From the NCBI GenBank assembly GCA_018657645.1, contig JABHWT010000244.1, positions 1-38,167 of the forward strand: DNA of 38,167 nucleotides. Reading direction: 5' to 3'. The stretch comes from Halieaceae bacterium (GTDB lineage Bacteria > Pseudomonadota > Gammaproteobacteria > Pseudomonadales > Halieaceae). Of the stretch, positions 33,050 through 38,167 are shown piece by piece (positions within the stretch are counted from its first letter, which is position 1; every line of letters begins with the position of its first letter). The notes below the pieces were generated by a model. That model saw nothing but the letters and a program-made list of their open reading frames with translations, made no database searches and was not told where the DNA came from. Made by a program: the position numbers and the translations under genes.

Positions 33050-34012
33050 CTAAAGATCCTGAATATGAAGCACCACTTTGCCCTGTGTGCGACCCCCCTC
33101 GGACTTTCTATGCGCCTCCTGCGCCTGGTCGAGCTGCATAATATCGAGATGTGGTATCGGAATCGTGCCGTCGATATACAGCGACATCAACTGTCCTAGA
33201 CTTTCGCCGTCAGGGCGGTGGTGCAGAAATTCTGTTTTGATGTTGCGCGCCTGGATTTCGGGCATGTCCGGCGGTTCGTTGTTCATGTACGCCACCGTGC
33301 CGCCGGGTTTTACCAGGCGAATTGCCGCTTCCGTCGTTGCGTCACTAAGCAATGACTCTAGCACCATGTCCAGACCACCGGGCTCTTTCTCGTTGATCAC
33401 GTTTACATAATCTGACTTCGCATAATCGATGACGTGGTCCGCGCCTAGCCCCCGCACATAATCGATGTTGCGGGTGCTGGTGGTGGCGTAAACCATTGCA
33501 CCCAGGTGTTTGGCTATGGGTATTGCCACGCTACCTATGCCGCCCGCACCGGCCTGAATTAATACCGTCTGCCCTGGCTGTAGGGCGCCAAATTCGGCAA
33601 GTGCCTGCCAGGCGGTCAGGCTGACCAGGGGCAGGGCAGCTGCCTCATCAAAACTCAGGCCGGGTGGTTTGGCCGCGATCGAATCCGCGCTGACCGGTGC
33701 AAACTCGGCATAGGTTCCATGCTGTATCGACCAGGTGAAGGCCAGGCCAACAACGTCGTCGCCGACTTGCCAGTTGCTGACACCCGGTCCAAGCTTGACG
33801 ATGCGCCCGGAAAAATCCCAGCCAGGCACAACAGGGAAGGTGCGGCTGATGTATTCTTGTAATTCGCCACTGCGCAGTCTTCTGTCAATCGGGTTTATGG
33901 CCGTTGCGCTGACCTGGACCAGAACTTCGCCCTCACCAGGTTCTGGCACTGGCAAATCACCTACTTTGAGAACTTCTGGACCACCGTGCGCTTCGTAAAA
34001 TACTGCCTTCAT
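33050..34012 (-). CDS. MDR-family quinone oxidoreductase / alcohol dehydrogenase-like protein
   Basis: A 320-aa medium-chain reductase: N-terminal GroES-like domain (MKAVFYEAHGGPEVLKVGDL, SATAINPIDRRLRSG, PVVPGWDFSG), then the nucleotide fold IQAGAGGIGSVAIPIAKHLGA. Zinc-binding cysteines of true alcohol dehydrogenases are missing, so a zinc-less NADPH:quinone or enone reductase is likely. ATG 34012 is preferred to an upstream start at 34090 because GGAGG lies 8 nt before it and homology begins there. It is convergent with the diguanylate cyclase (24 nt) and divergent from the carboxyltransferase. Confidence 0.9.
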   Translation of the reverse strand: MKAVFYEAHGGPEVLKVGDLPVPEPGEGEVLVQVSATAINPIDRRLRSGELQEYISRTFPVVPGWDFSGRIVKLGPGVSNWQVGDDVVGLAFTWSIQHGTYAEFAPVSADSIAAKPPGLSFDEAAALPLVSLTAWQALAEFGALQPGQTVLIQAGAGGIGSVAIPIAKHLGAMVYATTSTRNIDYVRGLGADHVIDYAKSDYVNVINEKEPGGLDMVLESLLSDATTEAAIRLVKPGGTVAYMNNEPPDMPEIQARNIKTEFLHHRPDGESLGQLMSLYIDGTIPIPHLDIMQLDQAQEAHRKSEGGRTQGKVVLHIQDL

Positions 34013-34292
34013 AGGGGTTGCCTCCAGGTATAAGGAAAAAGCTGCCAGTAGACAATACCATCTTTTGAGTGATATGTGAGCAGCCGGCAAATCTATAGCA
34101 AAGTGCTTAAGATTGAAGCTGTTGGCCTGCCCTGTGGTCTGTAATAATCTGGATGCTACAATCTACTGCCAGTCCGAATGTTTCGTCAAAGCGGACCATA
34201 AAATGGAAGTAGGGCAATTGCAGTTGTTTGGCATATTATTTTTGTGCCACCGGGTAAGAGCGAAGACGTCTCACTAAACGGAATCCAAGGCC

Positions 34293-35855
34293 ATGTCATC
34301 ACACGATAAGTTACGGACAGAATTGATTGATAGAAAACGGGCGGCGAAAGATCGGGCGCGACCCGATGCCGTGGCATATCAACATGACCGCGGGAAGCTC
34401 ACAGCGCGGGAGAGAATTGACCAGTTATGCGATGAAAGCTCATTTCTGGAGTTCGGTGGACTGGCGCTTCCCGAAGAACTCGGCGAGGACGGGCTTCCGA
34501 ATTATGCCGATGGCTTTGTAACAGGACGGGCCAGAATCGACAGCCGCGAGGTAGTCATTGCCTCGGCCGACTTTACGGTAAGTGGTGGCAGCAATGGCGC
34601 TGTAGGAAACCAGAAGCTTTTTACCTGCTACCAGCGCGCCATGAATGAGGGAAAGCCGGTGGTCCAGTTACTGGAGGGGGGAGGGCATCGCATTCAGGAA
34701 GGCCTGGATGCCCGCCTGTTCGCTGCCGGCGCAAATATCCCGGCGTTGCAGACACAGTTGTCGGGTTGGGTTCCCAATGTGAGCGCTATCCTCGGCCCAG
34801 GGTTCGCTGGTCCCACCATGATTGCTGGTTTCAGTGATTTTGTTGTCGCCGTCAAAGGTTTGTCGACGATCGGTATGGCACCGCCGGTCATGGTGAAGGC
34901 GGGCACTGGCGAGGAGATAGATATGGACGCCCTCGGAGGGGCAGTGGTGCAGGCCAACAAAAATGGTGTAGTTGATTGCCTTACGGAATCCGAGGACGAA
35001 GCACTGGCGGTGATTAAACAGTATCTCTCCTATCTGCCCGCCAATGCCGGCGAGGCCCCCCCAGTGACAGAAAGTAGACCAGCCGATCCTCACTACGCCA
35101 ATAAATTACCCGAGGTTGTATCGGTGGATCTTCGCATCCCCTACGATGTCCGGGATGCGATCAAAGGCTTTATTGACCAGGATAGTTTGTTTGAAATCAA
35201 GTCCGGCTACGCTCGAAATATTGTGGTTGCTTTTGCCAGGCTATCTGGTCGTCCCATAGGCATTATCGCCAATCAGCCAAACCACCTGGCCGGCGCGCTC
35301 GATTCACCCGCCTGTGAGAAGGCGTCTCACTTTATATGCCTTTGCGATGCTTTTGGTATTCCAATGCTTTCGCTACTGGATTTGCCCGGATTTATGGTCG
35401 GGGCAGAAGCTGAGCAGAGTAAACTCGCCAGGCGAAGCGTGAGATTGTTTTACGAATTTGGCCGGGCCAGTGTACCCAGATATAGCATTGTGTTACGCAA
35501 AGGCTATGGGGCTGCCTATCTCGCTATGAATGGCGGCACAATGTGCTTCGGGTCGGAGCTCAGTCTGGCCTGGCCGACCGCGGAAACCGCGGCAATGAGC
35601 GTCGAAGCAGCCATCGATGTTGCTTTCCGGCGAAAGATCAAAAACGCTGAGGCCCCCGCCGCTATGAAAGCAGCGCTCAATAGCGAGGTGCGCTCCAACC
35701 TGGGTCCGATCAGGGGGGCGGAAGGGTTCGGGTTCGACGATGTAATTCTTCCAGAAGAGACCCGGGATGTGCTTGCCCGATCACTCAATTCTGTTCCAAC
35801 GAGACGTCTGGTATCTCACAAGGTTCCCCGCTATCGGGCTATACCACCGATCTAG
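34293..35855 (+). CDS. Acyl-CoA carboxylase, carboxyltransferase (beta) subunit
   Basis: A 520-aa protein of the PccB/MccB type. It starts with KLTARERIDQLCDESSFLEFG, then SADFTVSGGSNGAVGNQK, LEGGGHRIQEG and a second crotonase-like half (VDLRIPYDVRDAIKGFIDQD, NQPNHLAGALDSPACEKA, LLDLPGFMVGAEAE, KGYGAAYLAM). It transfers carboxyl from carboxybiotin to an acyl-CoA in a complex with a biotin carboxylase/carrier subunit. No such alpha subunit is nearby, so the partner must lie elsewhere or the enzyme is specialised. Substrate (propionyl-, methylcrotonyl-, geranyl-CoA or other) cannot be decided. The ribosome site (AAGG) is close and weak. Confidence 0.88.
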   Translation: MSSHDKLRTELIDRKRAAKDRARPDAVAYQHDRGKLTARERIDQLCDESSFLEFGGLALPEELGEDGLPNYADGFVTGRARIDSREVVIASADFTVSGGSNGAVGNQKLFTCYQRAMNEGKPVVQLLEGGGHRIQEGLDARLFAAGANIPALQTQLSGWVPNVSAILGPGFAGPTMIAGFSDFVVAVKGLSTIGMAPPVMVKAGTGEEIDMDALGGAVVQANKNGVVDCLTESEDEALAVIKQYLSYLPANAGEAPPVTESRPADPHYANKLPEVVSVDLRIPYDVRDAIKGFIDQDSLFEIKSGYARNIVVAFARLSGRPIGIIANQPNHLAGALDSPACEKASHFICLCDAFGIPMLSLLDLPGFMVGAEAEQSKLARRSVRLFYEFGRASVPRYSIVLRKGYGAAYLAMNGGTMCFGSELSLAWPTAETAAMSVEAAIDVAFRRKIKNAEAPAAMKAALNSEVRSNLGPIRGAEGFGFDDVILPEETRDVLARSLNSVPTRRLVSHKVPRYRAIPPI

Positions 35856-36073
35856 CCCGTCTTGCATTATGCAATGTATTGTGCGGATCAATTTGCCGGC
35901 CGCTATACCATCGCAACAAAGAAATGAAGCTTTGCGGCCAGTGCTCGCGACAGCACTCACAGGAATAATGTAATTAAATTAATCACTTAGGAGAGAGTTT
36001 GTCATCGATGCTTTACTGGCATGAAGTCTGCAAATGTCTTGGGTAGTTATCCTTGAAATAGTGGGGGAGCCCA

Positions 36074-36985
36074 ATGTTGAGCTCAAGAGATGTAAGTGAT
36101 CAACTCGCTCTGATTATCTGTTCCTACCGGCCCGACTTTGAACGGTGTGCCCGGCTTTGTGCCAGCATGGATGCGTTTGTCGGCCCTGAAGCCATACAGT
36201 TTGTTGTTGTACCCGATCGCGACAGGCAGATTTTTGCGCCATTGGAATCGGGAAATCGGACTATTGTTAGCGTGCAAGATGTACTACCTGCCAGGTTCGT
36301 CCATTTACCGCTTCTGAAGAAATGGTGGCTCGATAACGCCCTGTGGCCGACTCGAGGTTGGATGATGCAACAGGTGACGAAACTATGTGCCGATGCTGTT
36401 ACCGACTGTGAAAATATACTTTTTGTCGATTCCGATATTGAGTTTATAAGGAAGTTACAACCGTCTCGATTTGTTCGCGAAAATGCACTACGCCTCCACC
36501 GAAAACCGATGGAAAAAAACGATGGTATACACCTGAGGTGGCATCATGGTGCAGCCGACCTTTTAGGATTGGCTCCTCGGTATTTCGGCAGTGATTACAT
36601 CGGGCCACTTGCCACCTGGAGGCGCAGTAACCTCATTCAGCTGAAGCGGCATATTGAAAAACAACAGCAGCGCCCCTGGCATGAAGCTGTGGGGAGGAGG
36701 GTGACGGTTTCTGAATATACGCTCTACGGCGTGTTCGTCGAGCATGTTTTGGGTGTTGAAGCATCCGGGCACTTTCAGGATTCAACCGATTTATGTCACT
36801 GCCTGTGGTCTGAGGATGGAACCGAAAAATTCCTAACTGAATTTGATTATAAAGACAGCAACTTTCCCCAGGCCGTGCTGCTCCAGTCCAACATGGGGTT
36901 GGACCAAAGAGATGTCAGTTTGCTGATGGACCGGGTACGGCAGAATTTGCAACCTTCCACGCCTGGAGGTTGGGGGCATCTGTGA
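36074..36985 (+). CDS. DUF6492-type glycosyltransferase-like protein
   Basis: A 303-aa cytoplasmic protein with a nucleotide-sugar-transferase style fold: LALIICSYRPDFERC at the start, QFVVVPDRD, and NILFVDSDIEF with a DxD-type motif (Asp119/Asp121). This resembles DUF6492 proteins found in surface-polysaccharide loci. Late motifs include VSEYTLYGVFVEHVLG. ATG 36074 follows GGGGGAG. A family 2 glycosyltransferase gene follows after 107 nt, supporting a role in glycan building. Donor and acceptor are unknown. Confidence 0.75.
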   Translation: MLSSRDVSDQLALIICSYRPDFERCARLCASMDAFVGPEAIQFVVVPDRDRQIFAPLESGNRTIVSVQDVLPARFVHLPLLKKWWLDNALWPTRGWMMQQVTKLCADAVTDCENILFVDSDIEFIRKLQPSRFVRENALRLHRKPMEKNDGIHLRWHHGAADLLGLAPRYFGSDYIGPLATWRRSNLIQLKRHIEKQQQRPWHEAVGRRVTVSEYTLYGVFVEHVLGVEASGHFQDSTDLCHCLWSEDGTEKFLTEFDYKDSNFPQAVLLQSNMGLDQRDVSLLMDRVRQNLQPSTPGGWGHL

Positions 36986-37092
36986 TGCCGGTAGGCATTC
37001 GCGGAGAACGTCGGAAATAATCGATTTCCATTGCTCGCTTTAAGTATGGAGCAATGTCGAAGCAATGAAATATCTTTGTGCGGGCTGAAACT

Positions 37093-38133
37093 ATGACTGA
37101 CAACTGTACCTATATTATTGTTCTTAACTGGAATGGCTGGCACGATACTATTGCCTGCCTGGAATCGGTTTTCAAATCAATAAACAGGCAATTTCGCGTG
37201 GTTGTCTGTGACAACGACTCCAGTGATGGAAGCCTGTCGAACATTGCCGCGTGGGCCGCAGGGGAATTATCAGCCGAGGTGCCCGATAATCAGCGTTTGA
37301 AGGCCCTCGTTGGCGGTATTTCTCGACCGGTCGAAGCAGCTCGCATTACCGCTACCGCAGTTCATGCTGGCGGTGTCATCGACAGGGGCGAACGCCTGAT
37401 ACTGATAGATAATGAAGAAAACCTGGGATTTGCAGCTGGGAATAACGTCGGGCTTCGCTATGCACTTGGTCAACCCGACATGACGCACTGCTGGATACTC
37501 AATAACGATACGCTGGTCGATCCGGCCTGCTTGTCGAGTATGCAGTCTCGATTGAGCCGGGAGGCCACCCCAGCTGTCTGTGGTTCCATTATTCACTTTT
37601 TTGACAACCCCGAGACGATACAGGCTATCGGCGGTAATTGTTTTAACAAGCGTACCGGGGTCGCACTGCAGTCAGAGGGCCGTTTCAGGGCAGAGCATGA
37701 GCTGGATGATTGTGGCCTGATCGAGGAGAAAATTGATTACGTCAGTGGCTGCTCCATGATGGTGCCTCGAAGTCTTCTCGAAAGGGTTGGCCTGTTAAGT
37801 GAAGACTACTTTCTCTATTACGAGGAAATAGACTGGTTTACTCGTGCGAATCTGCCTTTCAGGATCTGCATCGCTGAGGATGCGCATATATATCATCGGG
37901 AAGGTGGGTCGATCGGCTCGCCCACCTGGCAGCGAGAGAAACCGTCTCTGGTGGCGGATTTTCATATCTTTCGCAGTAAGCACCTGTTTATGCACAAGTA
38001 TCACCCGGGCAATCTGGTTTGGTGCTATCTGAGTAGTTGCCTGGAAGTTGGCAAACGAATTATTCGTGGACATTTCGGAAATGCTCGTGTGGTTCTCTCT
38101 GTTCTGTTCGGCGCCACCAGTTTACGGCAATAG
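37093..38133 (+). CDS. Family 2 glycosyltransferase
   Basis: A 346-aa GT2 enzyme: IIVLNWNGWHDTIACLESV at the N-terminus, CDNDSSDGS (39-47), NLGFAAGNNVG, WILNNDTLVD as the metal site, YVSGCSMMVPRSLLERVG, and YYEEIDWFTRA. This is the rhamnosyltransferase-like subgroup that adds sugars to lipopolysaccharide or exopolysaccharide. There is an atypical ~45-residue insertion after the DNDSSDGS motif (residues ~55-100) before NEENLGFA. ATG 37093 is chosen; a GTG at 37078 is also in frame, but neither has a strong ribosome site. Another ORF may start 10 nt after the stop. Confidence 0.9.
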   Translation: MTDNCTYIIVLNWNGWHDTIACLESVFKSINRQFRVVVCDNDSSDGSLSNIAAWAAGELSAEVPDNQRLKALVGGISRPVEAARITATAVHAGGVIDRGERLILIDNEENLGFAAGNNVGLRYALGQPDMTHCWILNNDTLVDPACLSSMQSRLSREATPAVCGSIIHFFDNPETIQAIGGNCFNKRTGVALQSEGRFRAEHELDDCGLIEEKIDYVSGCSMMVPRSLLERVGLLSEDYFLYYEEIDWFTRANLPFRICIAEDAHIYHREGGSIGSPTWQREKPSLVADFHIFRSKHLFMHKYHPGNLVWCYLSSCLEVGKRIIRGHFGNARVVLSVLFGATSLRQ

Positions 38134-38143
38134 AGGCCCGCGA

Positions 38144-38167
38144 ATGGATTCACGTTCGTCAACTTCA
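38144..38167 (+). CDS. Possible start of a further gene, cut by the window edge
   Basis: ATG 38144 is preceded by GAGG at about 7 nt and lies 10 nt after the glycosyltransferase stop, as expected for a next operon gene. Only eight codons (MDSRSSTS) are visible, so no identity can be given. Confidence 0.3.

Noticed and set aside
34172-34196. GTCCG...CGGAC dyad before the carboxyltransferase as a fourth operator copy
   Set aside because: The arms are 5 bp, total length is 25 rather than 22, and the central AAT and GCCC elements do not match.
35862-35874. TTGCAT-T-ATGCAA palindrome
   Set aside because: Short perfect dyad without T-run or promoter context; may be chance.
1-38167. tRNA, rRNA, CRISPR array, phage or integrase genes
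   Set aside because: None was recognised by reading; no regularly spaced repeats or cloverleaf-like segments were found.

Overview
Organism. The window is dense, about 55% GC by eye, and rich in TonB-dependent receptors, lipoproteins, short-chain dehydrogenases, an acyl-CoA carboxyltransferase and PLP enzymes. This style suggests a heterotrophic, probably marine gammaproteobacterium (Halieaceae/Spongiibacteraceae-like). That placement is inference from gene style; no rRNA, tRNA or phage/plasmid backbone was seen.

Layout. (1) 1-2.8 kb: C-terminal end of a neutral ceramidase, a cytochrome b561 and a class III aminotransferase. (2) 3.0-7.1 kb, minus strand: sulfatase, a DUF3604 (PHP-like) lipoprotein, a small inverted-repeat element, and a DUF3604 remnant cut by that element. 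(3) 7.3-13.6 kb, plus strand: membrane-anchored AraC regulator, class V aminotransferase, then an operon of Mpo1-like protein, M28-like lipoprotein and Tat-exported PhoD-like phosphatase. (4) 13.6-19.9 kb: internally deleted AraC pseudogene, TonB receptor, second DUF3604 lipoprotein and a Spinster-like MFS transporter. (5) 20.2-24.6 kb: a protein strongly resembling plant violaxanthin de-epoxidase (VDE), a 53-aa ORF coupled to a CrtI/CrtISO-type FAD oxidoreductase, an SDR and an orphan lipoprotein. (6) 24.6-34 kb: second TonB receptor, SnoaL-like protein, two membrane proteins, SDR, NmrA-like protein, a frameshifted diguanylate cyclase and a zinc-less MDR oxidoreductase. (7) 34.3-38.2 kb: acyl-CoA carboxyltransferase and two glycosyltransferase-type genes.

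How the parts connect. A 22-bp near-palindrome with GTCCGG/CCGGAC arms occurs three times, each ending 85-87 nt before a start codon: before the DUF3604 remnant, before the Mpo1-like/PhoD operon, and before the TonB receptor/DUF3604/MFS genes. The two intact downstream copies also share a TTGGAATGATT box exactly 17 nt further on. This suggests one regulon, plausibly run by the AraC-type protein. Ceramidase, Mpo1-like, Spinster-like MFS, PHP-like and PhoD-like hydrolases, a sulfatase and PLP enzymes together would fit scavenging of a sphingolipid or other amino-/phospho-/sulfolipid. That is a hypothesis.

The most unusual gene is the VDE-like protein at 20198-20998. It keeps the cysteine spacing of the plant VDE N-terminal domain and a lipocalin-like core, and lies beside a carotenoid-type flavoenzyme. 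Signs of decay and rearrangement are also present: two gene remnants, a one-base frameshift, a transposase-less inverted-repeat element and several local duplications.
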